The notes below the pieces were generated by a model. That model did not search any database. It saw only the letters and a list, made by a program, of their open reading frames with translations, and was not told the DNA's origin. A stretch of 64,000 nt of DNA. Origin: Coriaria nepalensis (lineage: Eukaryota; Streptophyta; Magnoliopsida; Cucurbitales; Coriariaceae). The stretch lies in the NCBI GenBank assembly GCA_027186245.1, contig CP114481.1:45477501-45541500 (forward strand), given 5' to 3'. Position 1 is the stretch's first letter, and each line of letters opens with the position of its first letter. A program made the translations under genes and the position numbers. Positions 37,309 to 50,552 of the stretch are shown here, one piece after another.

Positions 37309-38849
37309 TTCGACTTGCTTTGAAAGAAGATATTGACTTGAAATGACTCATTGAAATGATTTTAAGGTTAAATTAATGCACACATTCCTGGCATTGATCA
37401 TTTCCAAGTTAAACACAAAACTTGTGTTTGAAGTGCCAAAATAGAATTCGTTCGACTTCCTTTGAAATAAGATATTGACTTGAAATGACTGATTGAAATG
37501 ATTTTAAGGTTAAACGAATGCACACTTTCCTTGCACTGATCATTTGCAACTTATGCACAAAACTTGTGTTTGGAGTGCCAAAATAGAATTCGGTCGACTT
37601 GCTTTGAAATAAGTTATTGACTTGAAATGACTCATTCAAATGATTTTAAGGTTAAACGAATGCACACTTTCGTTTCATTGATCATTTGCAAGTTATGCAC
37701 AAAACTTTTGTTTGAAGTGCGAAAATAGAATTCGTTCGACTTGCTTTGGAATAAGATATTGACTTCAATTGACTGATTGAAATGATTTTAAGGTTAAACT
37801 AATGCACACATTCCTGGCATTGACCATTCTCAAGTTATGCACAAAACTTGTGTTTGAAGTGCGAAAATAGAATTCGTTCGACTTGCTTTGGAATAAGATA
37901 TTGAGTTAAATTGACTGATTGAAATGATTTTAAGGTTAAACGAATGCACACTTTCCTTGCACTGATCATTTGCAAGTTATGCACAAAACTTTTGTTTGAA
38001 GTGCGAAAATAGAATTCGTTCGACTTGCTTTGAAATAAGTTATTGACTTGAAATGACTGATTGAAATGATTTTAAGGTTAAACGAATGCACACTTTCCTT
38101 GCACTGATCATTTGCAAGTTATGCACAAAACTTGTGTTTGGAGTGCCAAAATAGAATTCGTTCGACTTGCTTTGAAATAAGTTATTGACTTGAAATGACT
38201 CATTCAAATGATTTTAAGGTTAAACGCATGCACATTTTCCTTGCATTGATCATTTGCAAGTTATGCACAAAACTTTTGTTTGAAGTGCGAAAATAGAATT
38301 CGTTCGACTTGCTTTGAAATAAAATATTGACTTGAAATGACTCATTGAAATGATTTTAAGTTTAAATTAATGCACACTTTCCCGGCATTGATCATGTCCA
38401 AGTTATGCACAAAACTTGTGTGTGAAGTGCGAAAATAGAATTCGTTCGACTTGCTTTGAAATAAGATATTGACTTGAAATGACTGATTGAAATGATTTTA
38501 AGGTTAAACGAATGAACACTTTCCTTGCACTGATCATTTGCAAGTTATGCACAAAACTTGTGTTTAGAGTGCCAAAAAAGAATTCGTTCGACTTGCTTTG
38601 AAATAAGTTATTGACTTGAAATGACTCATTCAAATGATTTTAAGGTTAAACGAATGCACACTTTTCTTGCATTGATGATTTCCAACTTGTGCACAAAACT
38701 TTTGTTTGTAGTGCAAAAATAAAATTCATTCGACTTGCTTCGAAACAAGAGATTGACTTGAAATGACTCATTGAAATGATTTTAAGGTTAAACTAATGCA
38801 CACATTCCTTGCACTGATCATTTGGAAGTTATGCACAAAACTTTTGTTT

Positions 38850-39985
38850 GAAGTGCGAAAATAGAATTCGTTCGACTTGCTTTGAAATAAGGTATTGACT
38901 TGAAATGACTCATTGAAATGATTTTAAGGTTAAACGAATGCACACTTTCCTTGCACTGATCATTTGCAAGTTATGCACAAAACTTGTGTTTGGAGTGCCA
39001 AAATAGAATTCGTTCGACTTGCTTTGAAATAGGTTATCAACTTGAAATGACTCGTTCAAATGATTTTAAGGTTAAACGAATGCACACTTTCCTTGCATTG
39101 ATCATTCGCAAGTTATGCACAAAACTTTTGTTTGAAGTGCGAAAATAGAATTCGTTCGACTTGCTTTGAAATAAGATATTGACTTGAAATGACTCATTGA
39201 AATGATTTTAAGGTTAAATTAATGCACACATTCCTGGCATTGATCATTTCCAAGTTATGCACAAAACTTGTGTTTGAAGTGCGAAAATAGAATTCGTTCG
39301 ACTTGCTTTGAAATAAGATATTGACTTGAAATGACTGATTGAAATGATTTTAAGGTTAAACGAATGCACACTTTCCTTGCACTGATCATTTGCAACTTAT
39401 GCACAAAACTTGTGTTTGAAGTGCGAAAATAGAATTCTTTCGACTTGCTTTGAAATAAGATATTGACTTGAAATGATTGATTGAAATGATTTTAAGGTTA
39501 AACGAATGCACACTTTTCTTGCATTGATCATTTCCAACTTGTGCACAAAACTTTTGTTTGTAGTGCAAAAATAAAATTCGTTCGACTTGCTTTGAAACAA
39601 GATATTGACTTGAAATGACTCATTGAAATGATTTTAAGGTTAAACTAATGCACACGTTCCTGGCATTGATCATTCCCAAGTTATGCACAAAACTTGTGTT
39701 TGAAGTGCGAAAATAGAATTCGTTCCACGTGCTTTGAAATAAGTTATTGACTTGAACTGACTCATTGAAATGATTTTAAGGTTAAACGAATGCACACTTT
39801 CCTTGCATTGATCATTCGCAAGTTATGCACAAAACTTTTGTTTGAAGTGCGAAAATAGAATTCATTCGACTTGCTTTGAAATAAGATATTGACTTGAAAT
39901 GACTCATTGAAATGATTTTAAGGTTAAATTAATGCACACATTCCTGGCATTGATCATTTCCAAGTTATGCACAAAACTTGTGTTT
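38850..39985. repeat. 8-monomer (1136-bp) higher-order unit, copy 1
   Basis: Followed at exactly 1136 bp by a second copy. Markers are AAATAAGGTATTG, AGGTTATCAAC, TTCGCAAG, TTAAATTAATG, GAATTCTTTCG, GAAATGATTGATTG, CAACTTGTGCAC, AAATAAAATTCG and TTCCACGTGC. It includes the E-type monomer that lacks an EcoRI site. The length is exactly twice the 568-bp unit, though the monomer order is different. Confidence 0.8.
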
Positions 39986-40941
39986 GAAGTGCGAAAATAG
40001 AATTCGTTCGACTTGCTTTGAAATAAGGTATTGACTTGAAATGACTCCTTGAAATGATTTTAAGGTTAAACGAATGCACACTTTCCTTGCACTGATCATT
40101 TGCAAGTTATGCACAAAACTTGTGTTTGGAGTGCCAAACTAGAATTCGTTCGACTTGCTTTGAAATAGGTTATCAACTTGAAATGACTTGTTCAAATGAT
40201 TTTAAGGTTAAACGAATGCACACTTTCCTTGCATTGATCATTCGCAAGTTATGCACAAAACTTTTGTTTGAAGTGCGAAAATAGAATTCGTTCGACTTGC
40301 TTTGAAATAAGATATTGACTTGAAATGACTCATTGAAATGATTTTAAGGTTAAATTAATGCACACATTCCTGGCATTGATCATTTCCAAGTTATGCACAA
40401 AACTTGTGTTTGAAGTGCGAAAATAGAATTCGTTCGACTTGCTTTGAAATAAGATATTGACTTGAAATGACTGATTGAAATGATTTTAAGGTTAAACGAA
40501 TGCACATTTTCCTTGCACTGATCATTTGCAACTTATGCACAAAACTTGTGTTTGAAGTGCGAAAATAGAATTCTTTCGACTTGCTTTGAAATAAGATATT
40601 GACTTGAAATGATTGATTGAAATGATTTTAAGGTTAAACGAATGCACACTTTTCTTGCATTGATCATTTCCAACTTGTGCACAAAACTTTTGTTTGTAGT
40701 GCAAAAATAAAATTCGTTCGACTTGCTTTGAAACAAGATATTGACTTGAAATGACTCATTGAAATGATTTTAAGGTTAAACTAATGCACACATTCCTGGC
40801 ATTGATCATTCCCAAGTTATGCACAAAACTTGTGTTTGAAGTGCGAAAATAGAATTCGTTCCACGTGCTTTGAAATAAGTTATTGACTTGAACTGACTCA
40901 TTGAAATGATTTTAAGGTTAAACGAATGCACACTTTCCTTG
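39986..40941. repeat. 8-monomer higher-order unit, copy 2 (incomplete)
   Basis: Repeats 38850-39805 with changes such as GACTCCTTG near 40045, GACTTGTTC near 40186 and GCACATTTTCC near 40502. The match ends near 40941, where this copy has CACTGATCATTTGC and the first has CATTGATCATTCGC. Confidence 0.8.
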
Positions 40942-41732
40942 CACTGATCATTTGCAAGTTATGCACAAAACTTGTGTTTGGAGTGCCAAAATAGAATTCG
41001 TTCGACTTGCTTTGAAATAAGTTATTGACTTGAAATGACTCATTAAAATGATTTTAAGGTTAAACGAATGCACACTTTCCTTGAACTGATCATTTGCAAG
41101 TTATGCACAAAACTTGTGTTTGGAGTGCAAAAATAGAATTCGTTCGACTTGCTTTGAAATAAGATATTGAGTTGAAATGACTCATTGAAATGATTTTAAG
41201 GTTAAACTAATGCACACATTCCTGGCATTGACCATTCTCAAGTTATGCACAAAACTTGTGTTTGAAGTGCGAAAATAGAATTCGTTCGACTTGCTTTGAA
41301 ATAAGTTATTGACGTGAAATGACTCATTCAAATGGTTTTAAGGTTAAACGAATGCACAATTTCCTTGCATTGATCATTTGCAAGTTATGCACAAAACTTT
41401 TGTTTGAAGTGCGAAAGTAGAATTCGTTCGACTTGCTTTGGAATAAGATATTGACTTGAAATGACTGATTGAAATGATTTTAAGGTTAAACGAATGCACA
41501 CTTTCCTTGAACTGATCATTTGCAAGTTATGCACAAAACTTGTGTTTGGAGTGCAAAAATAGAATTCGTTCGACTTGCTTTGAAATAAGTTATTGACTTG
41601 AAATGACTCATTCAAATGATTTTAAGGTTAAACGAATGCACACTTTCCTTGCACTGATCATTTGCAAGTTATGCACAAAACTTTTGTTTGAAGTGCGAAA
41701 ATAGAATTCGTTCGACTTGCTTTGAAATAAGA

Positions 41733-44700
41733 TATTGACTTGAAATGACTCATTCAAATGATTTTAAGGTTAAACGAATGCACACTTTCCTTGCATTGAT
41801 CATTTGCAAGTTATGCACAAAACTTTTGTTTGGAGTGCGAAAATAGAATTCGTTCGACTTGCTTTGAAATAAGATATTGAGTTGAAATGACTCATTGAAA
41901 TGATTTTAAGGTTAAACTAATGCACACATTCCTGGCATTGATCATTCTCAAGTTATGCACAAAACTTGTGTTTGAAGTGCGAAAATAGAATTCGTTCGAC
42001 TTGCTTCGAAATAAGTTATTGACTTGAAATGACTCATTGAAATGATTTTAAGGTTAAAGGAATGCACACTTTCCTTGCACTGATCATTTGCAAGTTATGC
42101 ACAAAACTTTTGTTTGAAGTGCGAAAATAGAATTCGTTCGACTTGCTTTGAAATAAGTTATTGACTTGAAATGACTGATTGAAATGATTTTAAGGTTAAA
42201 CGAATGCACACTTTCCTTGCACTGATCATTTGCAAGTTATGCACAAAACTTGTGTTTGGAGTGCCAAAATAGAATTCGTTCGACTTGCTTTGAAATAAGT
42301 TATTGACTTGAAATGACTCATTCAAATGATTTTAATGTTAAACGAATGCACACTTTCCTTGCATTGATCATTTGCAAGTTATGCACAAAACTTTTGTTTG
42401 GAGTGCGAAAATAGAATTCGTTCGACTTGCTTTGAAATAAGATATTGAGTTGAAATGACTTATTGAAATGATTTTAAGGTTAAACTAATGCACACATTCC
42501 TGGCATTGATCATTCTCAAGTTATGCACAAAACTTGTGTTTGAAGTGCGAAAATAGAATTCGTTCGACTTGCTTCGAAATAAGTTATTGACTTGAAATGA
42601 CTCATTGAAATGATTGTAAGGTTAAACGAATGCACACTTTCCTTGCACTGATCATTTGCAAGTTATGCACAAAACTTTTGTTTGAAGTGCGAAAATAGAA
42701 TTCGTTCGACTTGCTTTGAAATAAGTTATTGACTTGAAATGACTGATTGAAATGATTTTAAGGTTAAACGAATGCACACTTTCCTTGCACTGATCATTTG
42801 CAAGTTATGCACAAAAACTTGTGTTTGGAGTGCCAAAATAGAATTCGTTCGACTTGCTTTGAAATAAGTTATTGACTTCAAATGACTCATTGAAATGATT
42901 TTAAGGTTAAATTAATGCACACATTCCTGGCATTGATCATTCCCAAGTTATGCACAAAACTTGTGTTTGGAGTGCGAAAATAGAATTCGTTCGACTTGCT
43001 TTGAAATAAGTTATTGACTTGAAATGACTCATTGAAATGATTTTAAGGTTAAACTAATGCACACATTCCTGGCACTGATCATTCCCAAGTTATGCACAAA
43101 ACTTGTGTTTGAAGTGCGAAAATAGAATTCGTTCGACTTGCTTTGAAATAAGTTATTGACTTGAAATGACTCATTCAAATGATTTTAATGTTAAACGAAT
43201 GCACACTTTCCTTGCATTGATCATTTGTAAGTTATGCACAAAACTTTTGTTTGGAGTGCGAAAATAGAATTCGTTCGACTTGCTTTGAAATAAGATATTG
43301 AGTTGAAATGACTCATTGAAATGATTTTAAGGTTAAACTAATGCACACATTCCTGGCATTGATCATTCCCAAGTTATGCACAAAACTTGTGTTTGAAGTG
43401 CGAAAATAGAATTCGTTCGACTTGCTTTGAAATAAGTTATTGACTTGAAATGACTCATTGAAATGATTTTAAGGTTAAGCGAATGCACACTTTCCTTGCA
43501 CTAATCATTTGCAAGTTATGCACAAAACTTTTGTTTGAAGTGCGAAAATAGAATTCGTTCGACTTGCTTTGAAATAAGTTATTGACTTGAAATGACTGAT
43601 TGAAATGATTTTAAGGTTAAACGAATGCACACTTTCCTTGAACTGATCATTTGCAAGTTATGCACAAAACTTGTGTTTGGAGTGCAAAAATAGAATTCGT
43701 TCGACTTGCTTTGAAATAAGTTATTGACTTGAAATGACTCATTCAAATGATTTTAAGGTTAAACGAATGCACACTTTCCTTGCATTGATTATTTCCAAGT
43801 TATGCACAAAACTTTTGTTTGAAGTGAGAAAATAGAATTCGTTCGACTTGCTTTGGAATAAGATACTGAGTTAAATTGACTGATTGAAATGATTTTAAGG
43901 TTAAACGAATGCACACTTTCCTTGCACTGATCATTTGCAAGTTATGCACAAAACTTGTGTTTGGAGTGCCAAAATAGAATTCGTTCGACTTGCTTTGAAA
44001 TAAGTTATTGACTTGAAATGACTCATTCAAATGATTTTAAGGTTAAACAAATGCACACTTTCCTTGCATTGATCATTTGCAAGTTATGCACAAAACCTTT
44101 GTTTGAAGTGCGAAAATAGAATTCGTTCGACTTGCTTTGAAATAACATATTGACTTGAAATGACTCATTGGAATGATTTTAAGGTTAAACTAATGCACAC
44201 ACTCCTGGCATTGATCATTCCCAAGTTATGCACAAAACTTGTGTTTGAAGTGCGAAAATAGAATTCGTTCGACTTGCTTTGAAATAAGTTATTGACTTGA
44301 AATGACTCATTGAAATGATTTTAAGGTTAAACGAATGCACACTTTCCATGCACTGATCATTTCCAAGTTATGCACAAAACTTGTGTTTGAAGTGCGAATA
44401 TAGAATTCGTTCGACTTGCTTTGAGATAATTTATTGACTTGAAATGACTGATTGAAATGATTTTAAGTTTAAACGAATGCACACTTTCCATGCATTGACC
44501 ATTTGCAAGTTATGCACAAAAATTTTGTCTGAAGTGCGAAAATAGAATTCGTTCGACTTGCTTTGGAATAAAATATTGACTTGAAATGACTGATTGAAAT
44601 GATTTTAAGGTTAAACGAATGCACACTTTCCTTGAACTGATCATTTGCAAGTTATCCACAAAACTTGTGTTTGGAGTGCAAAAATAGAATTCGTTGGACT

Positions 44701-47700
44701 TGCTTTGAAATAAGTTATTAACTTGAAATGACTCATTCAAATGATTTTAAGGCTAAACGAATGCACACTTTCCTTGCATTGATCATTTGCAAGTTATGCA
44801 CAAAACTTTTGTTTGAAGTGCGAAAACAATTCGTTCGACTTGCTTTGAAAGAAGATATTGACTTGAAATGACTCATTGAAATGATTTTAAGGTTAAATTA
44901 ATGCACACATTCCTGGCATTGATCATTTCCAAGTTAAACACAAAACTTGTGTTTGAAGTGCCAAAATAGAATTCGTTCGACTTCCTTTGAAATAAGATAT
45001 TGACTTGAAATGACTGATTGAAATGATTTTAAGGTTAAACGAATGCACACTTTCCTTGCACTGATCATTTGCAACTTATGCACAAAACTTGTGTTTGGAG
45101 TGCCAAAATAGAATTCGGTCGACTTGCTTTGAAATAAGTTATTGACTTGAAATGACTCATTCAAATGATTTTAAGGTTAAACGAATGCACACTTTCGTTG
45201 CATTGATCATTTGCAAGTTATGCACAAAACTTTTGTTTGAAGTGCGAAAATAGAATTCGTTCGACTTGCTTTGGAATAAGATATTGACTTCAATTGACTG
45301 ATTGAAATGATTTTAAGGTTAAACTAATGCACACATTCCTGGCATTGACCATTCTCAAGTTATGCACAAAACTTGTGTTTGAAGTGCGAAAATAGAATTC
45401 GTTCGACTTGCTTTGGAATAAGATATTGAGTTAAATTGACTGATTGAAATGATTTTAAGGTTAAACGAATGCACACTTTCCTTGCACTGATCATTTGCAA
45501 GTTATGCACAAAACTTTTGTTTGAAGTGCGAAAATAGAATTCGTTCGACTTGCTTTGAAATAAGTTATTGACTTGAAATGACTGATTGAAATGATTTTAA
45601 GGTTAAACGAATGCACACTTTCCTTGCACTGATCATTTGCAAGTTATGCACAAAACTTGTGTTTGGAGTGCCAAAATAGAATTCGTTCGACTTGCTTTGA
45701 AATAAGTTATTGACTTGAAATGACTCATTCAAATGATTTTAAGGTTAAACGCATGCACATTTTCCTTGCATTGATCATTTGCAAGTTATGCACAAAACTT
45801 TTGTTTGAAGTGCGAAAATAGAATTCGTTCGACTTGCTTTGAAATAAAATATTGACTTGAAATGACTCATTGAAATGATTTTAAGTTTAAATTAATGCAC
45901 ACTTTCCCGGCATTGATCATGTCCAAGTTATGCACAAAACTTGTGTGTGAAGTGCGAAAATAGAATTCGTTCGACTTGCTTTGAAATAAGATATTGACTT
46001 GAAATGACTGATTGAAATGATTTTAAGGTTAAACGAATGAACACTTTCCTTGCACTGATCATTTGCAAGTTATGCACAAAACTTGTGTTTAGAGTGCCAA
46101 AAAAGAATTCGTTCGACTTGCTTTGAAATAAGTTATTGACTTGAAATGACTCATTCAAATGATTTTAAGGTTAAACGAATGCACACTTTTCTTGCATTGA
46201 TGATTTCCAACTTGTGCACAAAACTTTTGTTTGTAGTGCAAAAATAAAATTCATTCGACTTGCTTCGAAACAAGAGATTGACTTGAAATGACTCATTGAA
46301 ATAATTTTAAGGTTAAACTAATGCACACATTCCTTGCACTGATCATTTGGAAGTTATGCACAAAACTTTTGTTTGAAGTGCGAAAATAGAATTCGTTCGA
46401 CTTGCTTTGAAATAAGGTATTGACTTGAAATGACTCATTGAAATGATTTTAAGGTTAAACGAATGCACACTTTCCTTGCACTGATCATTTGCAAGTTATG
46501 CACAAAACTTGTGTTTGGAGTGCCAAAATAGAATTCGTTCGACTTGCTTTGAAATAGGTTATCAACTTGAAATGACTCGTTCAAATGATTTTAAGGTTAA
46601 ACGAATGCACACTTTCCTTGCATTGATCATTCGCAAGTTATGCACAAAACTTTTGTTTGAAGTGCGAAAATAGAATTCGTTCGACTTGCTTTGAAATAAG
46701 ATATTGACTTGAAATGACTCATTGAAATGATTTTAAGGTTAAATTAATGCACACATTCCTGGCATTGATCATTTCCAAGTTATGCACAAAACTTGTGTTT
46801 GAAGTGCGAAAATAGAATTCGTTCGACTTGCTTTGAAATAAGATATTGACTTGAAATGACTGATTGAAATGATTTTAAGGTTAAACGAATGCACACTTTC
46901 CTTGCACTGATCATTTGCAACTTATGCACAAAACTTGTGTTTGAAGTGCGAAAATAGAATTCTTTCGACTTGCTTTGAAATAAGATATTGACTTGAAATG
47001 ATTGATTGAAATGATTTTAAGGTTAAACGAATGCACACTTTTCTTGCATTGATCATTTCCAACTTGTGCACAAAACTTTTGTTTGTAGTGCAAAAATAAA
47101 ATTCGTTCGACTTGCTTTGAAACAAGATATTGACTTGAAATGACTCATTGAAATGATTTTAAGGTTAAACTAATGCACACGTTCCTGGCATTGATCATTC
47201 CCAAGTTATGCACAAAACTTGTGTTTGAAGTGCGAAAATAGAATTCGTTCCACGTGCTTTGAAATAAGTTATTGACTTGAACTGACTCATTGAAATGATT
47301 TTAAGGTTAAACGAATGCACACTTTCCTTGCATTGATCATTCGCAAGTTATGCACAAAACTTTTGTTTGAAGTGCGAAAATAGAATTCGTTCGACTTGCT
47401 TTGAAATAAGATATTGACTTGAAATGACTCATTGAAATGATTTTAAGGTTAAATTAATGCACACATTCCTGGCATTGATCATTTCCAAGTTATGCACAAA
47501 ACTTGTGTTTGAAGTGCGAAAATAGAATTCGTTCGACTTGCTTTGAAATAAGGTATTGACTTGAAATGACTCCTTGAAATGATTTTAAGGTTAAACGAAT
47601 GCACACTTTCCTTGCACTGATCATTTGCAAGTTATGCACAAAACTTGTGTTTGGAGTGCCAAAATAGAATTCGTTCGACTTGCTTTGAAATAGGTTATCA

Positions 47701-49126
47701 ACTTGAAATGACTTGTTCAAATGATTTTAAGGTTAAACGAATGCACACTTTCCTTGCATTGATCATTCGCAAGTTATGCACAAAACTTTTGTTTGAAGTG
47801 CGAAAATAGAATTCGTTCGACTTGCTTTGAAATAAGATATTGACTTGAAATGACTCATTGAAATGATTTTAAGGTTAAATTAATGCACACATTCCTGGCA
47901 TTGATCATTTCCAAGTTATGCACAAAACTTGTGTTTGAAGTGCGAAAATAGAATTCGTTCGACTTGCTTTGAAATAAGATATTGACTTGAAATGACTGAT
48001 TGAAATGATTTTAAGGTTAAACGAATGCACATTTTCCTTGCACTGATCATTTGCAACTTATGCACAAAACTTGTGTTTGAAGTGCGAAAATAGAATTCTT
48101 TCGACTTGCTTTGAAATAAGATATTGACTTGAAATGATTGATTGAAATGATTTTAAGGTTAAACGAATGCACACTTTTCTTGCATTGATCATTTCCAACT
48201 TGTGCACAAAACTTTTGTTTGTAGTGCAAAAATAAAATTCGTTCGACTTGCTTTGAAACAAGATATTGACTTGAAATGACTCATTGAAATGATTTTAAGG
48301 TTAAACTAATGCACACATTCCTGGCATTGATCATTCCCAAGTTATGCACAAAACTTGTGTTTGAAGTGCGAAAATAGAATTCGTTCCACGTGCTTTGAAA
48401 TAAGTTATTGACTTGAACTGACTCATTGAAATGATTTTAAGGTTAAACGAATGCACACTTTCCTTGCACTGATCATTTGCAAGTTATGCACAAAACTTGT
48501 GTTTGGAGTGCCAAAATAGAATTCGTTCGACTTGCTTTGAAATAAGTTATTGACTTGAAATGACTCATTAAAATGATTTTAAGGTTAAACGAATGCACAC
48601 TTTCCTTGAACTGATCATTTGCAAGTTATGCACAAAACTTGTGTTTGGAGTGCAAAAATAGAATTCGTTCGACTTGCTTTGAAATAAGATATTGAGTTGA
48701 AATGACTCATTGAAATGATTTTAAGGTTAAACTAATGCACACATTCCTGGCATTGACCATTCTCAAGTTATGCACAAAACTTGTGTTTGAAGTGCGAAAA
48801 TAGAATTCGTTCGACTTGCTTTGAAATAAGTTATTGACGTGAAATGACTCATTCAAATGGTTTTAAGGTTAAACGAATGCACAATTTCCTTGCATTGATC
48901 ATTTGCAAGTTATGCACAAAACTTTTGTTTGAAGTGCGAAAGTAGAATTCGTTCGACTTGCTTTGGAATAAGATATTGACTTGAAATGACTGATTGAAAT
49001 GATTTTAAGGTTAAACGAATGCACACTTTCCTTGAACTGATCATTTGCAAGTTATGCACAAAACTTGTGTTTGGAGTGCAAAAATAGAATTCGTTCGACT
49101 TGCTTTGAAATAAGTTATTGACTTGA
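41733..49126. repeat. 7525-bp superunit, copy 2
   Basis: Near-identical to 34208-41601. The substitutions seen are at 43624, 43866, 44529, 44672, 45200, 46303, 47389 and 47664. The identity stops near 49127, where GACTCATTC in copy 1 is GACTGATTG here and the sequence jumps to an E-type module also seen at 40470. The 2-bp deletion, the five-A insertion near 42813 and the 1136-bp units are all preserved. Confidence 0.9.
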
Positions 49127-50552
49127 AATGACTGATTGAAATGATTTTAAGGTTAAACGAATGCACATTTTCCTTGCACTGATCATTTGCAACTTATGCA
49201 CAAAACTTGTGTTTGAAGTGCGAAAATAGAATTCTTTCGACTTGCTTTGAAATAAGATATTGACTTGAAATGATTGATTGAAATGATTTTAAGGTTAAAC
49301 GAATGCACACTTTTCTTGCATTGATCATTTCCAACTTGTGCACAAAACTTTTGTTTGTAGTGCAAAAATAAAATTCGTTCGACTTGCTTTGAAACAAGAT
49401 ATTGACTTGAAATGACTCATTGAAATGATTTTAAGGTTAAACTAATGCACACATTCCTGGCATTGATCATTCCCAAGTTATGCACAAAACTTTTGTTTGA
49501 AGTGCGAAAGTAGAATTCGTTCGACTTGCTTTGGAATAAGATATTGACTTGAAATGACTGATTGAAATGATTTTAAGGTTAAACGAATGCACACTTTCCT
49601 TGAACTGATCATTTGCAAGTTATGCACAAAACTTGTGTTTGGAGTGCAAAAATAGAATTCGTTCGACTTGCTTTGAAATAAGTTATTGACTTGAAATGAC
49701 TCATTCAAATGATTTTAAGGTTAAACGAATGCACACTTTCCTTGCACTGATCATTTGCAAGTTATGCACAAAACTTTTGTTTGAAGTGCGAAAATAGAAT
49801 TCGTTCGACTTGCTTTGAAATAAGATATTGACTTGAAATGACTCATTGAAATGATTTTAAGGTTAAATTAATGCACACATTCCTGGCATTGATCATTTCC
49901 AAGTTATGCACAAAACTTGTGTTTGAAGTGCGAAAATAGAATTCGTTCGACTTGCTTTGAAAAAAGATATTGACTTGAAATGACTGATTGAAATGATTTT
50001 AAGGTTAAACGAATGCACACTTTCCTTGCACTGATCATTTGCAACTTATGCACAAAACTTGTGTTTGGAGTGCCAAAATAGAATTCGGTCGACTTGCTTT
50101 GAAATAAGTTATTGACTTGAAATGACTCATTCAAATCATTTTAAGGTTAAACGAATGCACACTTTCGTTGCCTTGATCATTTGCAAGTTATGCACAAAAC
50201 TTTTGTTTGAAGTGCGGAAATAGAATTCGTTCGACTTGCTTTGGAATAAGATATTGACTTCAATTGACTGATTGAAATGATTTTAAGGTTAAACGAATGC
50301 ACACTTTCCTTGCACTGATCATTTGCAAGTTATGCACAAAACTTGTGTTTGGAGTGCCAAAACAGAATTCGTTCGACTTGCTTTGAAATAAGTTATTAAT
50401 TTGAAATGACTGATTGAAATGATTTTAAGGTTAAACGAATGCACACATTTCTTGCATTGATCATTTCCAACTTGTGCACAAAACTTTTGTTTGTAGTCCA
50501 AAAATAAAATTCGTTCGACTTGCTTTGAAACAAGATATTGACTTGAAATGAC
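48656..50552. repeat. 31-monomer offset duplication, copy 1 (about 1.9 kb)
   Basis: Matches 53056-54952 at 4400 bp (31 monomers minus the 2-bp deletion between them). I noted no substitution, though a full comparison was not possible by eye. Shared markers are TTGACGTGAAATG, CAAATGGTTTTAAGG, GAAAGTAGAATTC, TTTGAAAAAAG, GAATTCGGTCG, CAAATCATTTT, GTTGCCTTGATC and GTGCGGAAATAG. Confidence 0.85.

Larger units (their letters stand above)
34208..41732. repeat. 53-monomer (7525-bp) superunit, copy 1
   Basis: Almost the whole unit, to about 41600, recurs at an offset of 7525 bp (53 monomers minus one base). I noted only eight substitutions, at 36099, 36341, 37004, 37147, 37675, 37778+1000 (that is 38778), 39864 and 40139. 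It contains the 568-bp units, the 2-bp deletion near 37300, the E-type monomers and the 1136-bp units. Its right end, 41601-41732, is a monomer not carried to the end of copy 2. Confidence 0.9.

Noticed and set aside
34208..49126. Assembly error as the source of the 7.5-kb duplication
   Set aside because: Not excluded, but both copies carry private substitutions at several separate positions and end in different flanks, which a simple duplicated contig would not show.
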